DNA of 64,000 nucleotides from Aerococcus sp. GTDB lineage: Bacteria > Bacillota > Bacilli > Lactobacillales > Aerococcaceae. The position numbers and the translations under genes were made by a program. The stretch is taken from positions 62,001 through 126,000 of the forward strand of contig JAUMZL010000002.1 of NCBI GenBank assembly GCA_030528155.1, written 5' to 3'. The notes beneath the pieces were generated by a model. It ran no database searches. It was given only the letters and a program-made list of their open reading frames with translations, and was not told the DNA's origin. Positions within the stretch are counted from its first letter, which is position 1. Each line of letters starts with the position of its first letter. Positions 9,111 through 16,820 of this stretch are shown here, piece after piece.

Positions 9111-9515
9111 TTATGGTTTATTATTTTGCTGTTGGTCGCGCAACAAGTCGCGAATCTCTGTCAACAGCACTTCTTCCTTGGTTGGTGGCGTTGGGGCAGC
9201 TTCCTCAACAGCTTCCTTCTTAGCGAGTGATTTCTCTACCACAGCCAGGCTCTTCACAATGAAGAAGAGTACCGTCGCAATAATCAAGAAAGAAATAATA
9301 GCATTGACGAAGTTCCCAACCCCAAATGTGGCTCCCAAGACTTGAAGCTTGTAGCCTGACAAATCAATGTTGCCTAGAATAATCCCGATTCCCGGTGTGA
9401 TCAGATCTTTTACCAATGAATTGACGATTGCGGTGAACGCCGATCCCATGACAACCCCAATCGCCATATCGATGACGTTTCCCTTCGCAATGAAGGCTTT
9501 AAATTCATTCCACAT
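9111..9515 (-). CDS. mscL: Large-conductance mechanosensitive channel
   Basis: This 134-residue membrane protein opens under membrane tension to release solutes in osmotic downshock. It begins MWNEFKAFIAKGNVIDMAIG, the conserved N-terminal helix and start of TM1 of MscL, with GVVMGSAFTAIVNSLVKDLI forming the pore-lining helix. TM2 (FVNAIISFLIIATVLFFIV) and a charged cytoplasmic tail with a C-terminal helix follow. Length is usual for the family. It is monocistronic with an AGGAGGACGCAAGT region before ATG. Confidence 0.95.
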   Translation of the reverse strand: MWNEFKAFIAKGNVIDMAIGVVMGSAFTAIVNSLVKDLITPGIGIILGNIDLSGYKLQVLGATFGVGNFVNAIISFLIIATVLFFIVKSLAVVEKSLAKKEAVEEAAPTPPTKEEVLLTEIRDLLRDQQQNNKP

Positions 9516-9591
9516 ACTTGCGTCCTCCTCTGCTTTTTCCCTGCCTTTTCATTTAATCATGATTGGTAGGGAAACTCAAACAATTGAGCGA

Positions 9592-10626
9592 TTAAATCCA
9601 ACGATAGCTGAAATACCGCAATCCCAGCAGAATCAGACTAACAAAGAAATGAAATTTACGGTGCATGAAGATCAAGGCGACAAATTCGCGAAAGCCATTC
9701 TCTAACCACTGCCTCACTGTCGCCGGTGCCCCCAGCCCACTGAAATGATACAATCCCTCCATGTTGCTATAGAGCTCACTGCGGTACAGGTGGAAGGAAT
9801 TGGTCACGTAAATGGCGTGCACGGTTTCCAGATTCATGTGGCGACTCTTGAGAATTTCTTTGGTATAGATGAAGTTATCATGGGTATTCTGGGCCCGTTC
9901 TTCTAAAATCAACTTATCACGTGGGATGCCCCGCGCCATTAAATAATTGGCCATTACGCGCGCTTCAGTCAGATCTGAGCCTTTGATCGTATCCGCACCA
10001 GAAACAATGACCATGGGCGTATGTTGATACAGGTAGCGTTGCCGATTGAGGTAATTCAAAGCGGTATCTAAGCGATTGGACACCAATTCACTCGGCGTGC
10101 CATTCGGATAGATCTTTCCCCCGAGAATGATCACATAGTTCTGGCGCGATTCATCCTCCAAGAAAGACAAACGCACGGTATTGATTAAAAAATTCACCAG
10201 TAAGAAGAAATAGTAAACGACCAAATAGTCAGGCATACGCAGCCACTTCAGTTGTTCCACATAATTGCCAAAGAATGCCAAATAATAAACAAACAGGCCC
10301 ATCCCCATCAGTAACGCGGCAATCCCTAGTCCAATCGTCAGCTGCAAGCGATTGGCTTCTGAGCGGTAGAGAGTGATGGCATAGACCACCATGAATAAAC
10401 TCACAATCACAGCAAACAGCGGGGCGACATACTGCACTAGAACATCCACTACCCCAAATAGCACATTCACCCAACGATATTCCGCGAAGAACGGGTTCCT
10501 TGAGACGGCTACAAATAGTACAATCACTCCGGCCGTTCCAAGCCACGTATCCCATAAGTTTCTCGGTGCCGTAACGGCCAATGACAGCGCGATGATGATC
10601 AGTAAAATCCCAATTAAATAAAGCAT
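9592..10626 (-). CDS. DUF218 (YdcF/SanA-like) membrane protein
   Basis: A 344-residue protein. Residues 1-155 contain about five hydrophobic segments. From about residue 163 a DUF218 domain follows, with YVIILGGKIYPNGTPSE, MVIVSGADTIKGSDLTEA and the NTHDNF segment that follows the acidic/basic pocket (LILEERAQNTHDNF). YVTNSFHLYRSEL is the conserved late motif. DUF218 proteins are implicated in envelope metabolism, but their reaction is not settled. It starts 7 bases after the rsmI stop, so it is probably the last gene of the yabA-rsmI transcription unit. Confidence 0.8.
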   Translation of the reverse strand: MLYLIGILLIIIALSLAVTAPRNLWDTWLGTAGVIVLFVAVSRNPFFAEYRWVNVLFGVVDVLVQYVAPLFAVIVSLFMVVYAITLYRSEANRLQLTIGLGIAALLMGMGLFVYYLAFFGNYVEQLKWLRMPDYLVVYYFFLLVNFLINTVRLSFLEDESRQNYVIILGGKIYPNGTPSELVSNRLDTALNYLNRQRYLYQHTPMVIVSGADTIKGSDLTEARVMANYLMARGIPRDKLILEERAQNTHDNFIYTKEILKSRHMNLETVHAIYVTNSFHLYRSELYSNMEGLYHFSGLGAPATVRQWLENGFREFVALIFMHRKFHFFVSLILLGLRYFSYRWI

Positions 10627-10633
10627 CTACGCC

Positions 10634-11533
10634 TCACCGTCCCTCAATCTCATGGTAGGCCATATAGACCGCTTGTTTTGCTAAGCCATTGAGTTTAGCG
10701 ACTTTTTTAATGGCGGGTTTTGGCTTAATCTGGTCATGTGCCATCCACCATTCGACTTGTTCCTTCAGTGATAAATCCTGCAGATTATCATTTAATTGTT
10801 CTGCTTCTGTCTGAGGATTGGGATTTCCTGCTACCAAGAAACAAATTTCACCCTTCACCGTCTTATTTTCCTGATAATAGGCGATCAACCCTTGCAATGT
10901 ATCACGGTTGAACTCCTCATATTGCTTGGTCAATTCGCGCACCACGCAGGCCTGGCGCTCCGGCCCAAAAACGGCCGCACAATCCACTAAGGCATCCTTG
11001 AGGCGGTGGGGCGATTCATAAAACATGAGCGTTTCCCCTTGATTCTGATACTGCGTTAAGACGTGGCGGCGCTCCTTGCTCTGACGAGGCAAGAACCCCA
11101 CAAAGGTGAAAGTGTCCGCAGACAATCCACTCGCCACTAACCCCGTCAACGCGGCATTCGCTCCGGGCAATGGAATGACCGCAATTCCCTCAGCAACACA
11201 AGCCATCACGAGTGCCTGCCCCGGGTCTGAAATTACCGGCATTCCCGCATCACTGACCTCGGCGATCGTCTGCCCCGCTTTGAGCCAAGCGATCACTTCA
11301 GGAATGCGCTCCTGGGTATTGAATTTATGGAAACTCTTTTGCGGGGTCATAATAGCGAAATGGTTGAGCAATTTCTGTGTATGGCGAGTATCCTCAGCCA
11401 AGATCAAATCAGCCGTCTTCAAGACGTCCACGGCACGGAAGGTCATATCCTCCAAATTACCGATCGGCGTCGGTACGAGATAGAGCGCTCCCCATTCTGT
11501 TGTTTCTTGGTAACTGCGTTGAATCGCCATCAT
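10634..11533 (-). CDS. rsmI: 16S rRNA (cytidine1402-2'-O)-methyltransferase
   Basis: A 299-residue SAM methyltransferase of the tetrapyrrole-methylase fold that modifies C1402 in the ribosomal P site. Signature segments are GALYLVPTPIGNLEDMTFRA near the start, LILAEDTRHTQKLL, SDAGMPVISDPG and LPGANAALTGLVASGL. ATG at 11533 has GGAGG 7 bases upstream and overlaps the stop of the GIY-YIG gene by ATGA, which shows translational coupling. The gene order yabA-trmN6-yazA-rsmI is that of many Bacillota. Confidence 0.93.
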   Translation of the reverse strand: MMAIQRSYQETTEWGALYLVPTPIGNLEDMTFRAVDVLKTADLILAEDTRHTQKLLNHFAIMTPQKSFHKFNTQERIPEVIAWLKAGQTIAEVSDAGMPVISDPGQALVMACVAEGIAVIPLPGANAALTGLVASGLSADTFTFVGFLPRQSKERRHVLTQYQNQGETLMFYESPHRLKDALVDCAAVFGPERQACVVRELTKQYEEFNRDTLQGLIAYYQENKTVKGEICFLVAGNPNPQTEAEQLNDNLQDLSLKEQVEWWMAHDQIKPKPAIKKVAKLNGLAKQAVYMAYHEIEGR

Positions 11534-11880
11534 GCTTCTTCCTCCTGTTGTTCCAGCCAATCCGCGCTCGTAATATCTATGCGCCCAGGTGCTTGGGGCG
11601 TAAAATCAACTACCCCGTGAGCCTTAAGTAGCGCTTCTTTTTCTTTACGGGTATGCTGCTTGAAATGGTACTCCGCAACGAGCGCCTCATGTTTCGTTTG
11701 AAATGCCACCGAAAAAATCATCTTCACAGGGTGCCGACGAGCGGGTTTCGTATACTTCGCGCCTTTTTTGGACTGGTGGGCCTGCTCACGTTGCTTGAGA
11801 TCAGTAGTATAGCCTGTATAGAGGGTCCCATCTGCACACGCTAGCACATACATGTAATAATTATGCGTCGTTTTCGCCAT
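11530..11880 (-). CDS. GIY-YIG domain protein (YazA/UPF0213)
   Basis: A 116-residue protein with the nuclease-type GIY-YIG fold. YYMYVLACADGTLYTGYTTD carries the two Tyr-containing strands and is followed by REQAHQ and the late AEYHFKQHTRKEKEALL. The family is conserved beside rsmI in Bacillota, but its substrate is unknown. The frame stays open further upstream; MAKTTHNYY at 11880 is chosen because homology begins there, leaving a 20-base overlap with the end of the methyltransferase gene. No strong ribosome site is seen, so expression probably depends on coupling. Confidence 0.85.
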   Translation of the reverse strand: MAKTTHNYYMYVLACADGTLYTGYTTDLKQREQAHQSKKGAKYTKPARRHPVKMIFSVAFQTKHEALVAEYHFKQHTRKEKEALLKAHGVVDFTPQAPGRIDITSADWLEQQEEEA

Positions 11881-12616
11881 AAAAAATCGCCTGTGTCTGT
11901 TTGGTGTAGTGATTATTCTCATCATAAACAATGATCGGCGGGAGAATTTTAAGTCCATTGTCCTTACCGTGCTTCATAAACTCCACCAAAATCGTATTCG
12001 CTTCGGCTCCTGCTCGGGGATAGATCAAACCTAACCGTTTCAAACTAAAACCGTACTGCTGCGCTAATTGCTGCATTTCGCTCAATCGCTCGGGGCGATG
12101 CACCAGACACAATTTCCCTTTATCCCGCAATAGCACTTTGGCTTGATCGAAAACATCTGCCAATGTCATGGCAACTTCGTGACGGGCGAGGGCTTTTTGA
12201 CTATTCGGATTCAGTGTTGAATGGGGATAGCGTTTAAAATACGGGGGATTGCAGGTGATGACGTCAATGCTATTGATCGGGTACCAATTTTTTGCTTCGG
12301 TGATATTCCCCGTGCGAATGTGAATCTGATCGGACAGACCATTCAACGCCACTGAACGCGTGGCCATATCCGCTAACTTTGGTTGCAACTCGATCCCCTC
12401 GATCTGTCCCGCCGTCTTCGTACTCAATAATAAAGGTAGGGCACCCGTTCCCGTACAAAAATCGAGCACCCGCTGATTCTGTGGTGCTCTAACGTGGGTA
12501 AAGTGCCCCAAAAACATAGTATCCGTAGAAAGGGCAAACGTGTCATCGCTTTGGATGATCTGTAACGCTTGTCCTGGTAAATAGTCAATCCGTTCAGTCG
12601 TACTCTCGTTTGTCAT
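11861..12616 (-). CDS. tRNA1(Val) adenine37-N6-methyltransferase-like protein (YabB)
   Basis: A 251-residue class I SAM methyltransferase. The SAM-binding loop is VLDFCTGTGALPLLLSTK near residue 50, and the catalytic N6-adenine motif NPPYF appears in VITCNPPYFKRYPHS. This motif pair and the position after yabA identify the YabB/TrmN6 group. The SAM motif is FCTGTG rather than the more usual LGTGTG, a mild variation. It begins 9 bases after the yabA stop, and its end overlaps yazA. Confidence 0.85.
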   Translation of the reverse strand: MTNESTTERIDYLPGQALQIIQSDDTFALSTDTMFLGHFTHVRAPQNQRVLDFCTGTGALPLLLSTKTAGQIEGIELQPKLADMATRSVALNGLSDQIHIRTGNITEAKNWYPINSIDVITCNPPYFKRYPHSTLNPNSQKALARHEVAMTLADVFDQAKVLLRDKGKLCLVHRPERLSEMQQLAQQYGFSLKRLGLIYPRAGAEANTILVEFMKHGKDNGLKILPPIIVYDENNHYTKQTQAIFYGENDA

Positions 12617-12625
12617 ATTCGCTCC

Positions 12626-12991
12626 CTAGTGCACTTCTTCCCGGTCGAGAAGTTTCAAGCAAAAGACGCAGTCTTCCTTTTGACGGCGTTGCCCATAAGA
12701 AATGTTACAGATATGGTAACCATCCTCATAGATATTCCATAAATTCTGTAAGGCAGGCGACATCCCGGGCGTTTCTTCCTTGTGTGTGGCTTGTTCGGAC
12801 TGGTTGAGCTCTTCACTCAATGCCTGCACGCGCTCCCTGAGATAATGATTCTCGGTTTGCAGATCTTGATTATTGATGACGAGTTCTCCCCAGGCCGCGT
12901 TTAATGCTTCTAATTGAGAGAGCATCGTCTGCAATTGTTCCTGCATCGTATCCATTTGCGCCGAAATTTCTTTAGTTTTGTTTGGTTCCAT
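12626..12991 (-). CDS. yabA: DNA replication initiation control protein
   Basis: A 121-residue protein. Residues 1-65 are a coiled coil rich in Gln/Leu/Glu for oligomerisation, and the C-terminus is the YabA zinc domain with GYHICNISYG and EDCVFCLKLL (H-x-C...CxxC ligands). YabA binds DnaA and DnaN and limits re-initiation in Bacillota. The ribosome site is GAAAGAGAGGATCGC before ATG. It heads the minus-strand block that runs to the DUF218 gene. In many relatives it follows ricT (yaaT), which is not present here; a GNAT gene on the other strand lies in its place. Confidence 0.92.
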   Translation of the reverse strand: MEPNKTKEISAQMDTMQEQLQTMLSQLEALNAAWGELVINNQDLQTENHYLRERVQALSEELNQSEQATHKEETPGMSPALQNLWNIYEDGYHICNISYGQRRQKEDCVFCLKLLDREEVH

Positions 12992-13193
12992 GCGATCCTC
13001 TCTTTCCCATGATATTACGAGAAATAAGCTTTTCCCGTGTTGATGGCTGCTCGATGTCTTCTATTCTACCACACTGTCGCCAGGCGAATAATTAATCCCT
13101 TCTTAAAATCCAAAAATCACCGTTGTCTTATAACAATCGTGCTACACTAATGAAGCACTATTCATTTTACTAACGCTGTAGAAAGGGACAAAG

Positions 13194-14003
13194 ATGCCGA
13201 TGTTTACTTTTAACGACTTATTCCTCGCGGCCAGTGAGTATGATGATACCGAACTCTTCTCGGCCGCGTTCAACCGCTATACACCTGCTGATCCAGGTGT
13301 CAATGCCATCTGGCTCGATTTTTCACCCGAACTGGCCGAATGGGACATTCTGCTTGATTATTTCGAGGATTATGCCTTTGAACTCGCAGAAAAGGGGATT
13401 CTACTCACGAATTACAGTTTTCGCTGGCCCGATAATACTGGCATCCAGCCTGACACGCTCGAAGCGATGGCGGAGGACGGTTTTCAAATAGGGCAGTACG
13501 TGCTCCTTACTGCGCCAACCGTCACGCCCAAAGCGATGGAGTCATCTTCCCTCACTCTACTCCCCATCACCAGCGCCAATTGGGACGACTATAACGCTCT
13601 ACAACAACAAGGCAATGCCGTCTATGGCACCCACTACCAAGCCGCAAAGCGCGATTACTACGCCTTCACGCGCGACTGGCCATCCGTTACGCAATACGGC
13701 GCCTACCAAGGCCAAACGCTCGTCGGTGGGTTTGAATTGATTCATACCGCAAAAGCGATCGAGTTAGATCAATTGATCATCGCTCCCGCCTACCAGAACC
13801 AGGGGCTAGGAACGGAACTAATGAGGCAATTAATCGCCCAAGTTGCGCCCACTCCCCTCATAATGAAGGTCGATCGTGAGGATGAAGCGGTGATGCATTT
13901 TTATGAGGAACTCCATTGTGAGGCGGGCTCCACACAGATCATCGCTATGGCCCCATTCAGCGCCGAATTTGTAGAAGAACTGAAAAAAGCTATGCCCCAA
14001 TGA
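13194..14003 (+). CDS. GNAT family N-acetyltransferase
   Basis: A 269-residue protein whose C-terminal half is a GNAT domain: LDQLIIAPAYQNQGLGTELM carries the acetyl-CoA pyrophosphate loop (QNQGLG) and MKVDREDEAVMHFYEEL is the late strand-helix. The N-terminal 110 residues are acidic and not recognised, perhaps a degenerate second GNAT fold. Substrate is unknown. It is transcribed against the neighbouring replication genes with its own AAAGGGA site and a terminator, so it looks inserted into the conserved holB-yabA region. Confidence 0.75.
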   Translation: MPMFTFNDLFLAASEYDDTELFSAAFNRYTPADPGVNAIWLDFSPELAEWDILLDYFEDYAFELAEKGILLTNYSFRWPDNTGIQPDTLEAMAEDGFQIGQYVLLTAPTVTPKAMESSSLTLLPITSANWDDYNALQQQGNAVYGTHYQAAKRDYYAFTRDWPSVTQYGAYQGQTLVGGFELIHTAKAIELDQLIIAPAYQNQGLGTELMRQLIAQVAPTPLIMKVDREDEAVMHFYEELHCEAGSTQIIAMAPFSAEFVEELKKAMPQ

Positions 14004-14035
14004 TCACTATTATTTTGAAAAATTCTAGCCAAAAG

Positions 14036-14073
14036 AAAGACGTCTTCCGCTTTTTCAGGAAAGACGTCTTTTT
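14036..14073. terminator. Rho-independent terminator between GNAT gene and holB
   Basis: AAAGACGTCTTCC pairs with GGAAAGACGTCTTT and is followed by T residues. It lies between two convergent stops, so it can end both transcripts. Confidence 0.8.
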
Positions 14074-14077
14074 GGAG

Positions 14078-15085
14078 TTAAAGTGGTAATGATTTTAATA
14101 GATCCCAACTCGTTAACACAAAATATTCCAAAGCAGCTTGCACAGTGACCCGATGTTCAATCATTGCTTCCACGCGAGCAATTAATGAGACGATTTCCAG
14201 CAGTGCCTCCAGTGAAACCAAATTCAACACCGCCAAATAGTCCGACCGTTTAGTGGGTTGCATCAGATCGGTGGCATCGGGATTCTGTTTCAATTTTAAT
14301 AAATCCGCGCCATACAGTAACACCAGCTCTAGCAAGCGCTGGTTGGCTTCTCGATCCTTCGTCAATGGTATCCACTCACTAGCTACCATAGTGAAAGACC
14401 GAATATCACGCTTAAGAATGAGCGATAGCCATCCCCAAGCACTATTGACCTGGTGCTTAAAAATATCATCTTGGTTGAGGGCTTCTGCACGCGTTAAATC
14501 ACTCGTTAAGGCACTCATCAGCTGCGCCCGCTCCAAGGTTAACCCAGCCTGTTCGAGTGCCGCAATGACTTGCTGGCGATTCAAGCTGGGAAAATGCACC
14601 ACCTGGCAACGCGAACGAATGGTCGGAAGAATATTATCGCGCTGCGTAGTTAAGAGAAACAAATAGACATTTTCATTGGGTTCTTCCAAAAACTTCAATA
14701 AGCTGTTAGCTGCCGCTGTCGTCATGCGCTCTGATTGCGTGAGGACGAAGACTTTACTTTCGCTTTCGATAGCTGAAAGCGAGAGATCCTGCTTCACTGC
14801 GCGCATCTGATCAATTTTCAAGCTTCCCTCGTCCGGTTCAATCCAAATCACATCGCCATAGTCTTGATTTTTGATTCGTTGGCAGTGCGAACAAACGCCA
14901 CACGGTTTCGGCGTATCTCCCACACAGAAGATCATGGCCGCCATAAACGTCGCCAACTCTTCCTGGCCCACACCGGCTTGGCCTTCAAACAAGTATGCAC
15001 GGCTGATCCGCTGATTTCCCCCCACTGTGCGCATGGCTTGGGCAAGCTGGGGTTGTTTGTCTTCGATTTTGAATCCTGAAGCCAC
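14078..15085 (-). CDS. holB: DNA polymerase III delta' subunit
   Basis: A 335-residue clamp-loader subunit. It has the AAA+ fold with a degenerate Walker A (GQAGVGQEELA, no Lys-Thr pair), as expected for a delta' that does not hydrolyse ATP. The zinc module is CVGDTPKPCGVCSHC, and NSLLKFLEEP is the conserved sensor-like region. GTG at 15085 is chosen because AAAGGAG lies 8 bases upstream; the frame extends a further nine codons. It lies downstream of tmk by 35 bases, without the yaaQ gene often found between them. Confidence 0.92.
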   Translation of the reverse strand: MASGFKIEDKQPQLAQAMRTVGGNQRISRAYLFEGQAGVGQEELATFMAAMIFCVGDTPKPCGVCSHCQRIKNQDYGDVIWIEPDEGSLKIDQMRAVKQDLSLSAIESESKVFVLTQSERMTTAAANSLLKFLEEPNENVYLFLLTTQRDNILPTIRSRCQVVHFPSLNRQQVIAALEQAGLTLERAQLMSALTSDLTRAEALNQDDIFKHQVNSAWGWLSLILKRDIRSFTMVASEWIPLTKDREANQRLLELVLLYGADLLKLKQNPDATDLMQPTKRSDYLAVLNLVSLEALLEIVSLIARVEAMIEHRVTVQAALEYFVLTSWDLLKSLPL

Positions 15086-15120
15086 GACCGTTACTCCTTT
15101 CAAAATGATCAAGCAGGCAA

Positions 15121-15783
15121 CTAAATAAAGAGTTCGGGGAAGCGCTGCTTAAGCTGGGTTAATGCGCTCTGCTGCATTGACGCTGGGGATTGTGTGGCGT
15201 CCACAATCAAAAAGCGATCACCCGCCCGTTGTTTCAAATATTGATACCCCAAAACAACATCGTGATGGAAGGTGACATCTTCCTGATCAAGTCGGTTCTG
15301 CTCTGATTCACCGCGGTTCTTACGAATCCGTTCCAATCCCGCTTCAGCGCTTAAATCGCAGTAAATGGTCACATCCGGTTCAATGCCTTCTGTCGCAAAC
15401 TGATTGATCGCTAAAACCGCATCCGCCCCTAAATGACGGCCATAGCCTTGATACGCCACAGAACTATCTACAAATCGATCGCACAAAACCACCTGTCCTA
15501 AAGCCAGAGAGGGCAGCACCTTTTCGGCGAGATGCTGGCGTCGGCTTGCGGCATAAAGCAAGGCTTCCGTGCGCGCATCGAGTGCTGTGTTTTCTTTGTC
15601 GAGAATCAGCTGGCGAATCGCTTCCGCAATTGGCACGCCTCCCGGTTCACGGGTGGTCACCAATTTTGCCTTCAGTTGGGCACGTAGTTGTGGGATCAAA
15701 TTCGCTAACAGGGTCGTTTTCCCTGCTCCATCCGGCCCCTCGACGGTAATAAAATAGCCAGGATATTGTTCGTGTGCTCTCAC
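15121..15783 (-). CDS. tmk: Thymidylate kinase
   Basis: Converts dTMP to dTDP with ATP. The 220-residue protein has Walker A in [13 protein letters not shown], the [15 protein letters not shown] dTMP-binding motif and a lid region [11 protein letters not shown]. It starts with GTG overlapping the recR stop (GTGA), so the two are translationally coupled, as in many Bacillota. Confidence 0.95.
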   Translation of the reverse strand: MRAHEQYPGYFITVEGPDGAGKTTLLANLIPQLRAQLKAKLVTTREPGGVPIAEAIRQLILDKENTALDARTEALLYAASRRQHLAEKVLPSLALGQVVLCDRFVDSSVAYQGYGRHLGADAVLAINQFATEGIEPDVTIYCDLSAEAGLERIRKNRGESEQNRLDQEDVTFHHDVVLGYQYLKQRAGDRFLIVDATQSPASMQQSALTQLKQRFPELFI

Positions 15784-16376
15784 ATTTCTCGCCGCCCTTC
15801 TAATGCACGATGGAGGGTCACTTCATCGGTATACTCAATGTCGCTACCAACTGATAAACCATACGCAATCCGCGTTACTTTGATACCAGCAGGCGTAATC
15901 AATCGCGAGAGATATGTCGCCGTTGCTTCGCCTTCTGCCGTAGCATTCGTTGCAATAATGACCTCGGTAATGGTTTCATCCTGCAAGCGCGTCAACAACG
16001 CGGTGATGTTCAAGTCTTCCGGGCCCGTCCCTTCCATCGGGGAGAGTACGCCATGAAGCACATGGTATTTTCCATTGTAAGCCTGCATTCGCTCCATCGC
16101 CATAATATCGCGCGATTCTTCGACGACCATAATCTGCGTATTGTCGCGCGTGTCATCACTGCAAATTTCACAAGGGTCGTGCTCAGTAATCATGCCACAG
16201 ACCGAACAATTCACCAATTCCCGTTTCACATCAACGAGCGCATTCGCAAAATCGAGGACGTCGCTCTCCGCCATCTCCAGCGTAAAAAAAGCCAGCCGAG
16301 CAGCTGTTTTGCTGCCGATGCCTGGCAATTTTTGAAAGCTCGCCATCAACCGCGCAATGGGTTCAGGATATTGCAT
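15780..16376 (-). CDS. recR: Recombination mediator protein RecR
   Basis: A 198-residue protein that works with RecF/RecO to load RecA at gaps. The order of domains is typical: a helix-hairpin-helix ([16 protein letters not shown]), a C4 zinc finger (CSVCGM...CEIC), then a Toprim domain ([14 protein letters not shown]) and the Walker-like [12 protein letters not shown]. It follows ebfC by 49 bases and precedes tmk. Confidence 0.95.
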   Translation of the reverse strand: MQYPEPIARLMASFQKLPGIGSKTAARLAFFTLEMAESDVLDFANALVDVKRELVNCSVCGMITEHDPCEICSDDTRDNTQIMVVEESRDIMAMERMQAYNGKYHVLHGVLSPMEGTGPEDLNITALLTRLQDETITEVIIATNATAEGEATATYLSRLITPAGIKVTRIAYGLSVGSDIEYTDEVTLHRALEGRREM

Positions 16377-16425
16377 TATTATTCAAAACCTCCTTCATAC
16401 CTGCGGGGTGAGTGCGTGCTAAGCG

Positions 16426-16740
16426 TTAGAACCCAGGAATACCTTTAGTGAACGCGCCCAATTTTTGTTCAGTCGCTGCATCAACCTTGTTCAAAGCGTC
16501 ATTCACAGCTGTTAACAATAAATCCTCTAACATATCGGTATCTTCAGGATCCACTGCGTCTGGGTTAATTTTGATTTGGGTGATTTTCTTTCCACCATTC
16601 GCAATCACTTCGATCATCCCACTCGGTTCCTTACCGGTGAAAGTTTGTTTTGTGAGGTCTTTTTGCGTAGCCTCCATTTGTTTTTGCATTTTCTGTGCTT
16701 GTTTCATTAATTGTTGCATATTCATCATATTGTTTGCCAT
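16426..16740 (-). CDS. YbaB/EbfC nucleoid-associated protein
   Basis: A 104-residue DNA-binding protein family that forms dimers with a tweezer shape. It starts MANNMMNMQQLMKQAQKMQK, the Met/Gln-rich helix typical of YbaB, followed by the conserved GMIEVIANG and the helix with EDLLLTAVNDALNK. It is between dnaX and recR as in almost all Bacillota, 80 bases after the dnaX stop. Confidence 0.93.
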   Translation of the reverse strand: MANNMMNMQQLMKQAQKMQKQMEATQKDLTKQTFTGKEPSGMIEVIANGGKKITQIKINPDAVDPEDTDMLEDLLLTAVNDALNKVDAATEQKLGAFTKGIPGF

Positions 16741-16820
16741 TCTCTAATTCCTCTCATTTCTGTTTTTCATTTACTGTTTAAAAACGCTATTCCCCGTTCA
16801 TTTAGATCCCATCAGACATG

